From: Paenibacillus soyae | Lineage (GTDB): Bacteria; Bacillota; Bacilli; Paenibacillales; Paenibacillaceae | Direction: 5' to 3' | NCBI RefSeq assembly: GCF_024623455.1 | Contig: NZ_JANIPJ010000003.1 | Span: forward strand, 1 to 64,000 | Length of the DNA: 64,000 nt | Part shown: positions 7,582 through 17,385 of the stretch, one piece after another | How positions within the stretch are numbered: the stretch's first letter is position 1 | How the letters are laid out: every line of letters begins with the position of its first letter | Made by a program: the position numbers and the translations under genes | Notes under the pieces: model-generated | Databases searched by the model: none | What the model was told of the DNA's origin: nothing | Seen by the model: the letters and a program-made list of their open reading frames with translations, nothing else

Positions 7582-8498
7582 GAATTCACAACCTCCTTTT
7601 TAGTGGTTAAACGTATGATGGAATCCACCAGGTCAAAGGCGGAGAATCCGTCTACCGGACGACGGAGCCGGTACACCGGCAGCTCGGAAGCGAGCCGGGC
7701 AATCGATTGGAATTGCCATTGCTGCCTATTCATCAGATGGAGTAGGGAACTCCGGTACGTATGCACGTTCAGCGCATGAAGCCCTTCCAGCTGATTGTAG
7801 GCTTGCATGGACAGCTTCGGTTCTTCCGACTTGACAAGCTCGACGACCCCCGCGAGAGGGAGCGCCTCTCTGCAGAACCTAGACCGTATCGGCACCGCGT
7901 ATTTGTTCACCCTCTGGTAGATCGAGGAATAGCCGCGATCCTGCAAGCCCAGCTGCTCGATGCTTTCCTCCCACAGCTTCTGCTGGGGATAGGACGAATG
8001 GACGAGCGGCGCATCGCCGCTTAAGTCGACCGCAATTACGTCATCCGTCATTAACGGATATCCCGCGCGGGCGAACGCCGCGGCTAGAGTCGACTTGCCA
8101 GCGCCGGATTCCCCTACGATGGCGTATACCTTCCCGTCAATGACGACGGCGCTCCCGTGCAGCGGCAATATGCCTCTCTGCATGAGCAGCACCCCCATGC
8201 AGGTTCCGAGCAGGAACAGCCGAACCTTCGCCTCGTCCGCTGCCGGATAAGGGGTTATCGCGATATGATTCCCGTCCGCGACGCTGTAAACGGCCGTTTC
8301 GGGTACATGAAACAGGAATCGGCCGTTATCGACGCCGTAGTTCGCCGTCTCAAACGAATCCCCGACAGGGTCCTGCGGCGGATTCACGTCGATTTCCACG
8401 TCGACGCTCTGCATGCCTTTCATTTCCAATCCCTCTGGCAGAACCATTTGACTCCTGATGTTCAAACCAAATAATCGATAATCATTCAGCGTAAACAC
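7578..8498 (-). CDS. HPr-kinase-like lasso peptide kinase (K)
   Basis: The 306-residue protein resembles the C-terminal part of HPr kinase/phosphorylase. P-loop GESGAGKST is at 129-137, preceded by LPLHGSAVVIDGK with His114, and followed by LMTDDV at 150-154, which supplies the acidic metal-binding residues. In the paeninodin cluster such a kinase phosphorylates the C-terminal Ser hydroxyl of the precursor. Here all three cores end in Ser, which supports the same role. It lacks the N-terminal regulatory domain of real HPr kinase. The stop overlaps the B1 start. Confidence 0.88.
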   Translation of the reverse strand: MFTLNDYRLFGLNIRSQMVLPEGLEMKGMQSVDVEIDVNPPQDPVGDSFETANYGVDNGRFLFHVPETAVYSVADGNHIAITPYPAADEAKVRLFLLGTCMGVLLMQRGILPLHGSAVVIDGKVYAIVGESGAGKSTLAAAFARAGYPLMTDDVIAVDLSGDAPLVHSSYPQQKLWEESIEQLGLQDRGYSSIYQRVNKYAVPIRSRFCREALPLAGVVELVKSEEPKLSMQAYNQLEGLHALNVHTYRSSLLHLMNRQQWQFQSIARLASELPVYRLRRPVDGFSAFDLVDSIIRLTTKKEVVNS

Positions 8499-8505
8499 CC
8501 CAATC

Positions 8506-9678
8506 TCAATTATTTATGATGTGCCTCCAGAACCATAGGAACGGCCGGAGCGGGAAATAGAGAAAGTGTAGCGGTTTGTACAGCGGCAGCTGCGACATGT
8601 CTTTCCCGTTAGGCTCTAAGTGATTCAATAGATACCTCGCCCGCTGCCTGCCTGTCATTAGCGATAGACTGTACCGGAAATAGGGCCATACGACGCTTTT
8701 CTCCGGAACCGGGTTTAATTTCACGATCCTTTTCAAGAAAAACAAAGACGTTCTTGCCAGTCTGATCGTCTTCTTGTTATTCGTCAGCCCATCCATGGAG
8801 GAAGGAAGCTTCGAATGGAGCAGCTGCTCGGAGAGCAGGAACGCCTGCCCGGCGAACGATTGTCCGCCGTGCTTCCTCAAGTAAACGAGCATTTCGTCGA
8901 CGTTCAAGCGAGGGATCAACCGATCGATATCCACCAGCCAGCGCAACCGGAACCAGGCATGCCTGGCGCCGTGATCGGCCAAATAGTAGAGCAGGTCATC
9001 ATTTCCTAAGCAATGAAAGGATAAATTCATGATGTCGACGGTATTTCTGCGTTCCCACAGCTGCCCGAACGAATGCGTGCCGCCGCCGGAGTAAGGATTG
9101 ATCCGCCAATGGACTTCGACTTGAACGGCCTTCTCTTTGTGCCAGAACGAGAGATGATGCGTCTTCTTTTTCCAATTCGGTTTGGCTGTCGGCTTATCCT
9201 CAGCAATGTACCCGAGCTGCGCCATCGCTTCCTCCGCGCTTTCCAAATCTTCGATATCGATCAGAATGTCCAAATCCTTGGACGTCCGATGCGCCATATC
9301 GCCGTAAAGCTGAACGGCCAGTACAGGCCCCTTCAAGATGAGAGTCCGTATGCCGCCGGCGGATAATCGGCCGCATATCGTGTTCATCTCTCTCGTAAGC
9401 TGCATCATTTTCAATACATTGGCGTTGTAATGGTAGCGGAGTGTCTCCATAACATCGGCGGGAATGCAGGATGAACGGATTTGGCTTAGCTTCGAGTAAA
9501 CGATAGGATAGACGCGATGATGCAGGGCTAATTGGATGAAGGAATCCCACTTCGTCTTCGAAGCGTATTCCCGCATTCGCTGCTCATCCCGTTCCTTAGC
9601 CTCGCGCAGAATGAATAACAGAAAGGATAATTCATTCGAAATATCGCTTAAATCAATTTTCTCTGCTTTCTTCGTCAT
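8506..9678 (-). CDS. Nucleotidyltransferase of the lasso cluster
   Basis: A 390-residue protein of the NTP_transf_5-like group that accompanies kinase-type lasso clusters in Bacillales. The active-site motif is clear: ILKGP (Lys116), then GD..HR..KDLDILI with Asp127, Asp135 and Asp137 as probable metal ligands. Its chemistry is not certain; in related clusters it has been proposed to extend or cap the phosphate added by the kinase. It is the first lasso gene, 24 bp after the ugd stop, with only a weak ribosome site, and ends 7 bp before the kinase start. Confidence 0.82.
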   Translation of the reverse strand: MTKKAEKIDLSDISNELSFLLFILREAKERDEQRMREYASKTKWDSFIQLALHHRVYPIVYSKLSQIRSSCIPADVMETLRYHYNANVLKMMQLTREMNTICGRLSAGGIRTLILKGPVLAVQLYGDMAHRTSKDLDILIDIEDLESAEEAMAQLGYIAEDKPTAKPNWKKKTHHLSFWHKEKAVQVEVHWRINPYSGGGTHSFGQLWERRNTVDIMNLSFHCLGNDDLLYYLADHGARHAWFRLRWLVDIDRLIPRLNVDEMLVYLRKHGGQSFAGQAFLLSEQLLHSKLPSSMDGLTNNKKTIRLARTSLFFLKRIVKLNPVPEKSVVWPYFRYSLSLMTGRQRARYLLNHLEPNGKDMSQLPLYKPLHFLYFPLRPFLWFWRHIINN

Positions 9679-9702
9679 GTAAGAACCCCGCTATCGTTAG
9701 AA

Positions 9703-11043
9703 TTACAACTGCATGACCGGAATTTGCTGCTTCACGCCTTGGTTCAGGCTCGGCCGTCCGACGGAATAATACACGAACGCGGTCCCGAGCAAATCTTCTT
9801 CTTCGAACACGTTGCGACCGTCGATCAGAATGGCCTGCTTCATGACGGATTGCAGCAGGTTCAAATCGATTTGCGCGAATACGTCCCATTCCGTCAGCAG
9901 GCAAAGCGCGTCCGCGTCTTGCGCCGTCTCGAGCGCCTGATTGCACCATACGACGCCTTCCTTGCCGTATAAAGCCTTGAAGTTATCCATCGCGATCGGA
10001 TCGTAAGCCTTCACCTTCACGCCGTTCTCGACCAAATATTGAATGATCTCCAGCGCCGGCGAATCCCGGACGTCATCGGTATTCGGCTTGAAAGCCAGGC
10101 CCCATATCGCGACCGTCTTGCCTCTCAGCTGGCCGCTGAAGATCGTCTCCAGCTTGCGTATCACGTTAAACCGCTGATCCTGGTTCACTTCCACGACCGA
10201 ACGGAGCAGCTTGAACTCGTAATCGACGTTGCCGGCGATTTGGATCAGGGCTCTCGTATCCTTCGGAAAGCAGGAGCCGCCATAACCGATCCCGGCTTTG
10301 AGGAACGACTGCCCGATCCGCTTGTCGTAGCCCATCCCGCCCGCAACCTTCGTCACGTCCGCTCCTACCTTCTCGCAAATGTTCGCGATCTCGTTAATGA
10401 ACGATATTTTCGTGGCGAGAAAAGCATTGGACGCGTATTTGATCATTTCCGCGCTGCGGATATCCGTCACGACGATTTGCTCCGTCAGGGGCCGATGCAG
10501 CCGAACCATCGTGTCAGCCGCGCTGTCGGAATCGGCGCCGATGACGATTCGGTCCGGATTCATCGTATCTTGGATGGCCGAGCCTTCGCGCAGAAATTCC
10601 GGCAGCGAGATGCTGTCGAACGGCTCCGAGGTGGTAGAGCGGATCAGCTCCCGGATCCGTTCGTTCGTGCCGACCGGCACCGTGCTCTTGATGGCGATGA
10701 TTTTGTAGCCGTTCATCGCTTCGGCGATGTCGAGGGCGGCTTGGTTGATATAGGCCATATTCGCCTCGCCGCTTGGCATCGGCGGCGTTCCGACGGCCAG
10801 AATGATAATGTCCGATTGCCGCACCGCTTCGGTCAGGTCGGTCGTGAACGCGAGCTTTCCGGCGGAACGGTTCTTGTCCGCCAATTCCTTGAGTCCCGGC
10901 TCGTAGATCGGAATCTCGCCGGCCTGCAGCATGTCGATCTTCCCGGCATCTTTGTCGACGCAGATGACCTGATTGCCCAGCTCCGAATAGCAGACGCCCG
11001 AGACGAGCCCGACGTAGCCGGTGCCGATAACCGTAATGTTCAT
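9703..11043 (-). CDS. ugd: UDP-glucose 6-dehydrogenase
   Basis: A 446-residue NAD-dependent enzyme that oxidises UDP-glucose to UDP-glucuronate. It starts MNITVIGTGYVGL (Rossmann GxGxxG). The catalytic Cys258 lies in GGSCFPKD and IKSTVPVGT is near 118-126. The start at 11043 is chosen because GGGAG is 8 nt upstream; the ATG at 11049 would be only 2 nt away. It supplies glucuronic acid for the exopolysaccharide and uses the product of galU in the same operon. It is the last EPS gene, and no terminator separates it from the lasso genes. Confidence 0.95.
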   Translation of the reverse strand: MNITVIGTGYVGLVSGVCYSELGNQVICVDKDAGKIDMLQAGEIPIYEPGLKELADKNRSAGKLAFTTDLTEAVRQSDIIILAVGTPPMPSGEANMAYINQAALDIAEAMNGYKIIAIKSTVPVGTNERIRELIRSTTSEPFDSISLPEFLREGSAIQDTMNPDRIVIGADSDSAADTMVRLHRPLTEQIVVTDIRSAEMIKYASNAFLATKISFINEIANICEKVGADVTKVAGGMGYDKRIGQSFLKAGIGYGGSCFPKDTRALIQIAGNVDYEFKLLRSVVEVNQDQRFNVIRKLETIFSGQLRGKTVAIWGLAFKPNTDDVRDSPALEIIQYLVENGVKVKAYDPIAMDNFKALYGKEGVVWCNQALETAQDADALCLLTEWDVFAQIDLNLLQSVMKQAILIDGRNVFEEEDLLGTAFVYYSVGRPSLNQGVKQQIPVMQL

Positions 11044-11057
11044 TCTCATCACTCCCT

Positions 11058-12446
11058 TTATTGGATACCCCTCGCCTGCTCCGCGCATATTTGCATGATT
11101 TCTTCCCAATCGAACGCAAGCCGGACGATGTCCTCTTCGATAAGCTCCGACCCGGTCTGCACCTCGATGATGTCCATTTCCGTCTCCGCTCGCAGGCTAT
11201 GCCTTCTCTGCTTCGATATCGTGAGCACGTCTCCGGCCTTTACTGGGAATCGCTTGTCTTCCAGCACCATCTCCCCGTTGCCGGAGACGACCGTCCATAC
11301 CTCGTCCCGAAGCAGATGATACTGGTAGCTAAGGTTATTGCCCGGTCCGACGCAGAGCCGCTTGGTCAACACTTCCGTACCGTCCGGATATTTCAAATAA
11401 TCGAGCACCCGGTAACGGCCCCAGCGCCGCTCCTCGTACATCGGACGCTGATCCGAATGCTTCATGACCTCTTTGATCATCGGGCTTGACGCCTTGTCCG
11501 AGACGAGAATGCCGTCCGGGCTCGCCGCGACGACGACGTTGGATACGTTAAGCAGCGTGATCGGAATATCCAATTCGTTAATAATATGCGTATTGGACGA
11601 ATCGTCCGTGATGATCCCCTTGCCGATCATCGGGCTGGCGATTTCCTCCGTCAGCGTATTCCACGTCCCGAGATCCTTCCAATCCCCTTCGTAAGGCAGC
11701 GCGACGATCGTGTTCGCTTTCTCGACAACCTCGTAGTCGAAGCTGTTCTTCGGAAGCTTGCCGTACTGCTTCACCATCTCGTCGAATTGGATCGGATGCC
11801 CGTGCGACAGCAATATATTGATGATGGTATCCAGCTTGAACGCGAACACCCCGCAGTTCCATAGAGCGGCCTGCTCGATCATCGCCTTTGCTTCCTCTTC
11901 GGGCGGCTTCTCCCGGAAGCTGTGCACGTTCATATAGGGTGCGTCAAGCGGCGTCCCGCTTTGCGGAACGATATACCCGTATTTCTCCGAAGGATACGTC
12001 GGCTTTACGCCCATTAACGCCAAATCCGCTCCCGACTCGTTCAAGACGCGGTCCAGCTCTTTGGTCTTCAGGAAGAACGATTCCTCGACGTAAGGGTCGA
12101 CCGGCATGATGACGATCGTCTCGTTCAAGCTGACGCCTTCCACGGAATACAGGTAGGCGGCCGCCAGCGCGATCGCGGGATACGTATCTCTTCTTTCCGG
12201 TTCGACGATCACCTCGATCTCGCTGCCAAGCTGGCTGTGGATCATCTCGACCTGCGGCTTGCTCGTCGCGATGTAAGCATGCTCGCGAAGCCCGGCGCTT
12301 TCGATCTGCCCCCAAACCCGCTGCACCATCGACTCGAGCTTCCCTTCCGAATTTCTCAGCACCTTCAGGAACTGCTTGGAGCGGGAATCGTTCGACAGCG
12401 GCCATAGGCGTTTGCCCGAGCCTCCCGAGAGTAGAACAATCTTCAT
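11058..12446 (-). CDS. manC: Mannose-1-phosphate guanylyltransferase with isomerase-like cupin
   Basis: The 462-residue protein has an N-terminal nucleotidyltransferase domain (LSGGSGKRLWPLS at 6-18, FREKP loop) and a C-terminal cupin of type II phosphomannose isomerases (roughly 345-462, WGRYRVLDY, KAGDVLTI). It makes GDP-mannose, possibly from fructose-6-phosphate if the isomerase half is active. The ATG at 12446 has AGAGGAGGAG 7 nt upstream. It points to mannose in the polymer. Its stop lies 14 bp before ugd. Confidence 0.92.
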   Translation of the reverse strand: MKIVLLSGGSGKRLWPLSNDSRSKQFLKVLRNSEGKLESMVQRVWGQIESAGLREHAYIATSKPQVEMIHSQLGSEIEVIVEPERRDTYPAIALAAAYLYSVEGVSLNETIVIMPVDPYVEESFFLKTKELDRVLNESGADLALMGVKPTYPSEKYGYIVPQSGTPLDAPYMNVHSFREKPPEEEAKAMIEQAALWNCGVFAFKLDTIINILLSHGHPIQFDEMVKQYGKLPKNSFDYEVVEKANTIVALPYEGDWKDLGTWNTLTEEIASPMIGKGIITDDSSNTHIINELDIPITLLNVSNVVVAASPDGILVSDKASSPMIKEVMKHSDQRPMYEERRWGRYRVLDYLKYPDGTEVLTKRLCVGPGNNLSYQYHLLRDEVWTVVSGNGEMVLEDKRFPVKAGDVLTISKQRRHSLRAETEMDIIEVQTGSELIEEDIVRLAFDWEEIMQICAEQARGIQ

Positions 12447-12493
12447 GGTTACTCCTCCTCTATGGTTCATATGAACTGAAAATTCCAACAAGA

Positions 12494-12634
12494 GGCTGCT
12501 GCGCAAGAGTAATGATCTTCCGATCGCTGTTGTTCGCAGATTACTTGAACGTATGACCGAGGATGTAATCTGCGAACAAAGGCGAGCGCTGACGCTTCTC
12601 CAGATTCATTACTCTTGCTCCGCTTCTTTGTTCA
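12494..12634 (-). repeat. Structured intergenic repeat, copy 1
   Basis: A 141-bp unit almost repeated at 13653-13794 in the same orientation. It folds on itself: outer stem GCAAGAGTAATGA (12503-12515) with TCATTACTCTTGC (12606-12618), inner stem TTGTTCGCAGATTAC (12530-12544) with its exact complement (12565-12579). It fills the 213-bp gap between manC and the pyruvyl transferase gene. Confidence 0.85.
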
Positions 12635-12659
12635 GTTGTCTAGTTCATCTTAGTTAGCT

Positions 12660-13607
12660 TTAGTTCTTCACGATCAACTGGGCAGACTTGATGCCGCTTG
12701 TCCAGGTGTTGTAATAGTTGGAGTTCTTGCCGTAAGAGTTGTCCAGCAGCGTGTTCGGCTTATCCATCAGGCAGGACAAGATATGGCCGTGAAGCCTTGA
12801 CGTCTGCACGCTCCGGTAGCCGCTGAAGCGCTTGACCGCTTTATCCACCAAATAATCGGTGTACTTGCCCCAGATCGCGTGCATCGGCAGCGGGCCGGCG
12901 CCGCTCTTGAACATTCGGACCATGAGATGAATCGATTTCTGCTCCATCCTGTTGTACAGGGAGCCCCAGTCTAGATAGTCGCCGCGGCTCGCGGATTCGA
13001 GCTGTTCCTGCTCGGCCGTCTTCTCGATATCCGTGCGGAAGAAGCAGAGCAAATCCTTTTGCGGGCTGTCCTTATGACGGATCGGCCATAACTGATGAGC
13101 CATGTCTGGCGATAGATACACGTTGCACCGATGGAACTTTTCGGTTGCGGCTTGCAAGGACAACGGATCGCGGACGTAGAGATGAACGTCCTTGTGCCGG
13201 TTGAATATTTGCGCCGTCCGGTCGAATTCGGACTCTTTCTTGAAGAAGATCGTCTGCGGAAGAATCACGATCCGATGGTTCGGATAGCCGGCGACGATCT
13301 TCTCGCGCAGCTTCTGATGCGTGGGATACAGATCCCCGAAGTTGCCTCCCCCTTGAAGCACGATAATGATATCGTTCGGGATGACAAGCGAATCGGGAAA
13401 ATCAAGCACGCTGTAACGCGCATGGACGCGAATGTTGTAGTCCCGAAAGAACGCTTCCGTGCCCTTCATGATGAGCATGTCGCCTCCGTTGTTGTACACG
13501 GGAATGTCGATATAATAAATGTTGGAGCCAGGCGGAATGACGTCCGTAATTTGGCGAAGCTTGTTTTTCAGCACGTCCATCTGGTGAAGACTCGAAGTGC
13601 TCTGCAT
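12660..13607 (-). CDS. Polysaccharide pyruvyl transferase
   Basis: The 315-residue protein is of the CsaB/EpsO-like pyruvyl transferase family, which transfers pyruvate from phosphoenolpyruvate onto a sugar of the repeat unit as a ketal. Family features are YYIDIPVYNNGGDMLIMKG near the N-terminus, a VLQGGGNFGDLYP block near residue 88, and the C-terminal TSRLHGHILSCLM motif near 275. Pyruvylation gives the polymer extra negative charge. The gene is framed on both sides by copies of a 141-bp structured repeat, unlike any other gene in the operon. Confidence 0.9.
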   Translation of the reverse strand: MQSTSSLHQMDVLKNKLRQITDVIPPGSNIYYIDIPVYNNGGDMLIMKGTEAFFRDYNIRVHARYSVLDFPDSLVIPNDIIIVLQGGGNFGDLYPTHQKLREKIVAGYPNHRIVILPQTIFFKKESEFDRTAQIFNRHKDVHLYVRDPLSLQAATEKFHRCNVYLSPDMAHQLWPIRHKDSPQKDLLCFFRTDIEKTAEQEQLESASRGDYLDWGSLYNRMEQKSIHLMVRMFKSGAGPLPMHAIWGKYTDYLVDKAVKRFSGYRSVQTSRLHGHILSCLMDKPNTLLDNSYGKNSNYYNTWTSGIKSAQLIVKN

Positions 13608-13652
13608 GATAACTCTCTCCTTTTATTTATCTAAAGAAATGACTTCACAATC

Positions 13653-13794
13653 GGCTGCTGCGCGGGGAGTGATGATCTTCCGATCGCTGTTGTTCGCAGA
13701 TTACTTGAATTTATGATCCGAGGATGTAATCTGCGAACAAAGGCGAACGCTGACGCTTCTCCAGATTCATCGCTCTTGCTCCGCTACTTTGTTC
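13653..13794 (-). repeat. Structured intergenic repeat, copy 2
   Basis: The second copy of the unit at 12494-12634. The inner stem is identical (13690-13704 with 13726-13740). The outer stem has changed but still pairs: GAGTGATGA (13667-13675) with TCATCGCTC (13767-13775), where one A-T pair has become G-C and one T-A a T-G wobble. This pair-preserving change argues for a functional RNA or DNA hairpin. Confidence 0.85.
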
Positions 13795-13835
13795 GGTTAA
13801 CTCGTTCAACTTATCTAACAATCCCCATCTTCGGT

Positions 13836-14411
13836 TTATAGGGTCCACTCGACGTTCCTTTTAATTTCCTTGGCCGGCACGCCAGCCACGAGCGTATAGG
13901 GAGCCACGTCCTTCGTGACGACCGAGCCCGCCGCCACGACGGCGCCGTCGCCGATCGTGATGCCCTTCAGAATCGTCGATTTGCAGCCGATCCACACCTT
14001 GTTCCCAATGAAGACCGGCTTCGTCGATTCGGTGCCGACAAGCTGATGGTAGTCGGTGTCGATGATCGACACGTCCCAGGAAATCGCGCAATGACTACCG
14101 ATTTTCACTTGCTCCTTGCACCTGATCTCCGATCTTCGGTTAATGAACGTATGATCGCCGATTTCGATCCTCGCCTTTCCCGATTCCAGATAAAGGCCGA
14201 TATCTTGATGCAGGATGACGTTTCTCCCGACGATCAATTTGGCGTTTTTGGCTTTGGATACGATGACTCTCCCGCAGACCCGGAGCAGGCTGCCTCCTTG
14301 ATCCAGCCTCGTCCGGAACATCAAGCCAAGCAGAATGCGGTATCCGTATCTGACATATTCCTTGAGGCTTCTCTTCCTTCCGTCCACGACAACCTTCACC
14401 TCACCGATCAT
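13836..14411 (-). CDS. Hexapeptide-repeat O-acyltransferase
   Basis: A 191-residue left-handed beta-helix protein of the maltose/galactoside acetyltransferase type. The hexapeptide ladder is clear from about residue 65 ([55 protein letters not shown]) and it ends with the usual [10 protein letters not shown]. It probably acetylates the EPS repeat unit. The start is ATG at 14411, overlapping the stop of the preceding gene (ATGA) with GGAG 6 nt upstream. An ATG at 14423 is the alternative. Confidence 0.88.
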   Translation of the reverse strand: MIGEVKVVVDGRKRSLKEYVRYGYRILLGLMFRTRLDQGGSLLRVCGRVIVSKAKNAKLIVGRNVILHQDIGLYLESGKARIEIGDHTFINRRSEIRCKEQVKIGSHCAISWDVSIIDTDYHQLVGTESTKPVFIGNKVWIGCKSTILKGITIGDGAVVAAGSVVTKDVAPYTLVAGVPAKEIKRNVEWTL

Positions 14412-17362
14412 TTGTTGCTCCATTCGTACTTGGGCTTCTCCCCCAGCATGACCTTGTAAATGTCGTAGTTGGTCGCCATGACGCCGTCCAAATAGTCCTT
14501 GTACGGCCGGTCGACGACATTGACGAGACCCGAGTTGTAGCGTTCGCCCCATTCGCCTTCCCAGTATCTGCCGAGACCGGCCTGATCCACGTAATTGAAC
14601 ACGTGGGCGCCCACCATGTATTCCAAGCTCGCGGCCGCCTCTACGTAATTTCGGTAACGCAACCCCCGCTCGGACTGATTGTCGGCGGAATTCGGCAGGA
14701 GCGGCGCGAGGCCTTGCTCCGCCGTGCCGAACCCGAACTCGCTGATCAGAATCGGCTTGCCGCCCGATCTCGCGTGTACGTCTTCCAGAAGGCCGGCATC
14801 CAAGTCATAGCTGTAGTTGTTGATGCTGATGACGTCGACGTACTTCCCTTCGACCTCCGCCATAACGGTTCGAAACTTCTCGTTAAGGAACGGCGTCATC
14901 AGCCATCGGTCGCCTAGGAGAAGATGATTCGGATCGTATTTGCGGTAGAGCCGCGAGACCGTCCCGTAGAACGTATCCAGGTAGTATCGGTAGAAGGCGT
15001 CCATATCGCGCCAAGCCGCCGACGTCTTAAGCGGCAGCTCCGCTTCCTTCAACTCTTCGAAGGATTCGAAGTTCGTCTGCCACTCGCTGTTGAATTTGTA
15101 GAGCTCCTGGTACTTGTCCTTCAGCCGTTTGACCAAGCGTCCCTTGATCGCCGCTTCGCTTGCCTTCAGCTTCGGCACGTGGGTATAAAACTTATGGAAT
15201 TCATATTCGTTGTCGATGAAATACCCGATCAGCATCGGATCGTCCTTATACGGCGCGACGTATTGGGCAAACGACTTCTCGAGCTTGGCGGCCGCGTCAG
15301 GAGCGAAAATATCGAACAGCGAGAGCCCGTCTATCTTCGCCCAGCTCATGCTGGATAACGGCAGCATCCGCACGTAAGGCAGATCGTTCTCCGCGCCGTA
15401 TTTGTCCGGCGAGAAGCCTCCCGCGCTGTTGAATCCCCATTTCTTAATCCGCTCGGCCGCTTCCGAATAAATCGCGTGCTCGGTTGGGACCTTGCCTGTC
15501 TTGAGGTACTTGTTGGCCAAGTAGAACGAGAAGTTGGCTTGTCCGTTATAGGCCGTTCGATAATCCTCAAGAATGGACGGTATCGATTCGAACTGCTCCT
15601 CCCGGCCTTTGACCATCGCATAGGTTTCGTTCGCCGTCAGCCCGTTCACGCCTAAGCTGAAGAAGAGATTGCCGTCCGGGGTCGTCATCGCCTTGCGGCT
15701 TCCCAGCTGCTGGATGGCGAAAAAGCCCGTTTTCCGCAAGCCGTATTTCGTCGCGCTGCCGGCCAGGCCGCCGTACGCATCCCTGTTCGCAGGCGGCTTC
15801 AAGCCTCCGTAATATGTGGCGTCCGTAACGGCGTCCGCCTTCAGCTGCTGTTCGCTTGTGACTTTCCCGGGAAAGTCGGCGGATTCGATCTGGCCGAACC
15901 GGTCCACCTGGATTTGATCGCTGGCGTTCAGCGTATAGCTGCGGATCGGACTCGGCTCGAGGCCTTCCTTGACCGCGTAGGCTTCCAGCACGTTATAGCC
16001 GGCGAGCTCAAGCGGCTCGGTATAACGCCGGAAGGCGGGTTCTTTATTCAGCCGGTAATAAATGCGGGCCCCGCTCGAAGCCGTGGTCAGCACCGCTTGC
16101 AGCGAATCGCCGTTTCTGATCGACTGCACCTTTACGGAAGCGGTATTCCGGTTAAGCATGACATCCGAAATCTGAGGCGACCATGCGACCCCTCCGCGCA
16201 GCTCGATTCTCAAATACCTCGTGCCCGCCGGCAGCGACGTCGCTTCGTACGTATATTTCTGCCAATTGGATACAGGTTGTCCTACCGCGTAAGCGGCAGC
16301 GGCCAGCTCCGTATAATCGCTGCCGTTGCTCGATGCATAGATTCGAAGCTTCTCGATCGCTTTTCCCGCGAAGAAGTAGCTGTTCACCATAAAGGACGTC
16401 ATATCGTCATTCGTATGGTAGACGATGTGCCCCGGCTTCTCGGTCGTTCGCACGATCCGGCTCGAATCGTTGCCGAAGTAGTAAGAATCTTCATTCTCCA
16501 TGTAGACGCTCGAGCGGCCGGCAAGCTGCTTGAAATCGTCGAGCGGATCGTACAAGCCCACCGTCTTATCCAGCTTGCCTTCGGGAACGTAATGGTAAGC
16601 GGATACCCGGCTTGCCGCCGATTTGCCCGCGGCTGGATGGCTGACGGCGGTCGTCCTTAGCGAGAGCTCGTTCAGCACGGTGATCGGCGAGGCGTAATGC
16701 TTGCGCGTCAGGGACGTTCTCGGATCGCTTCCGTCCGTCGTGTAATAGACGGTATCGCCGTTCGATGCCCTCTGCAGCATGATCATGCTGCCGTAAGGGA
16801 CGGATCCCGAAGGCAGATTAGCGGTTACGCCTATCGGACCGTTCAGCACCACTTTTCCGAGGAAGGGCGAATTCGCGACATCTTTGCCGGTGAATTCGAT
16901 TTTCAAATAGCGGGCGTCCGTGCCCAGACCATTCAGCTCATACGCGACGTGATTGACTTTGTCCGCATCATGGTAGCTGCGAGGCGTTACCTTCTCGTAA
17001 TCGCTGCCGTCGGCGGAAACATAGAAATTAGGCTGATCGTACGCCTTGCTGTCCTCCCGATAGTAGGCGTACAAGGTGAAGGTCCTCAGCGGGCCGTCCG
17101 TCCGGTAAGTGATGTATTCCTTGGGCGCATAGCTTCGGATCACCCTGGTGGGGTCGTCGAAGCCGTCATGCACTTGCAGGGATAGCGTCTTCGACCGCTT
17201 GTAGACGCGACTCCAATCCGCCAGATCGTCAACGACTAATTCCGCGGCAATGGCGCTGTCCGCATGACCGCTTCTCGGGATCAGGGTTAGGAGTAAACAT
17301 AAGACCGAGATCAAGTAAAAAATAGCGCGACGGTTTCTCTTTATGTTTGCTGCCCGATCCAC
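14408..17362 (-). CDS. Secreted clan-A glycoside hydrolase of the EPS operon
   Basis: A 984-residue exported protein. A signal peptide (about 1-37, cleaved near HADSAIA) is followed by discoidin-like beta modules (about 45-170 and 265-405), each joined to a chitobiase-C-terminal-like module ([12 protein letters not shown] near 204), and a TIM-barrel domain from about 495. Likely catalytic residues are Glu719 in YFIDNEYEF (acid/base) and Glu875 in ILISEFGFG (nucleophile), the spacing of clan GH-A enzymes. The exact family is unclear. Its place among biosynthesis genes suggests it trims or releases the polymer made by this operon. It shares DRFGQ..PGKVT.E.QL and KYDPNHL.LG with the gene at 29310. 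Confidence 0.85.
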   Translation of the reverse strand: MDRAANIKRNRRAIFYLISVLCLLLTLIPRSGHADSAIAAELVVDDLADWSRVYKRSKTLSLQVHDGFDDPTRVIRSYAPKEYITYRTDGPLRTFTLYAYYREDSKAYDQPNFYVSADGSDYEKVTPRSYHDADKVNHVAYELNGLGTDARYLKIEFTGKDVANSPFLGKVVLNGPIGVTANLPSGSVPYGSMIMLQRASNGDTVYYTTDGSDPRTSLTRKHYASPITVLNELSLRTTAVSHPAAGKSAASRVSAYHYVPEGKLDKTVGLYDPLDDFKQLAGRSSVYMENEDSYYFGNDSSRIVRTTEKPGHIVYHTNDDMTSFMVNSYFFAGKAIEKLRIYASSNGSDYTELAAAAYAVGQPVSNWQKYTYEATSLPAGTRYLRIELRGGVAWSPQISDVMLNRNTASVKVQSIRNGDSLQAVLTTASSGARIYYRLNKEPAFRRYTEPLELAGYNVLEAYAVKEGLEPSPIRSYTLNASDQIQVDRFGQIESADFPGKVTSEQQLKADAVTDATYYGGLKPPANRDAYGGLAGSATKYGLRKTGFFAIQQLGSRKAMTTPDGNLFFSLGVNGLTANETYAMVKGREEQFESIPSILEDYRTAYNGQANFSFYLANKYLKTGKVPTEHAIYSEAAERIKKWGFNSAGGFSPDKYGAENDLPYVRMLPLSSMSWAKIDGLSLFDIFAPDAAAKLEKSFAQYVAPYKDDPMLIGYFIDNEYEFHKFYTHVPKLKASEAAIKGRLVKRLKDKYQELYKFNSEWQTNFESFEELKEAELPLKTSAAWRDMDAFYRYYLDTFYGTVSRLYRKYDPNHLLLGDRWLMTPFLNEKFRTVMAEVEGKYVDVISINNYSYDLDAGLLEDVHARSGGKPILISEFGFGTAEQGLAPLLPNSADNQSERGLRYRNYVEAAASLEYMVGAHVFNYVDQAGLGRYWEGEWGERYNSGLVNVVDRPYKDYLDGVMATNYDIYKVMLGEKPKYEWSNK

Positions 17363-17385
17363 CGCTTTGCTCCCTTCTCGTTATT

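Noticed and set aside
10039-11319. A 426-codon plus-strand frame opposite ugd
   Set aside because: Shadow of ugd and the end of manC; no start signal and no family pattern.
12494-13794. CRISPR-like array from the repeated units
   Set aside because: Only two long copies exist, separated by a whole gene, with no short regular spacers.
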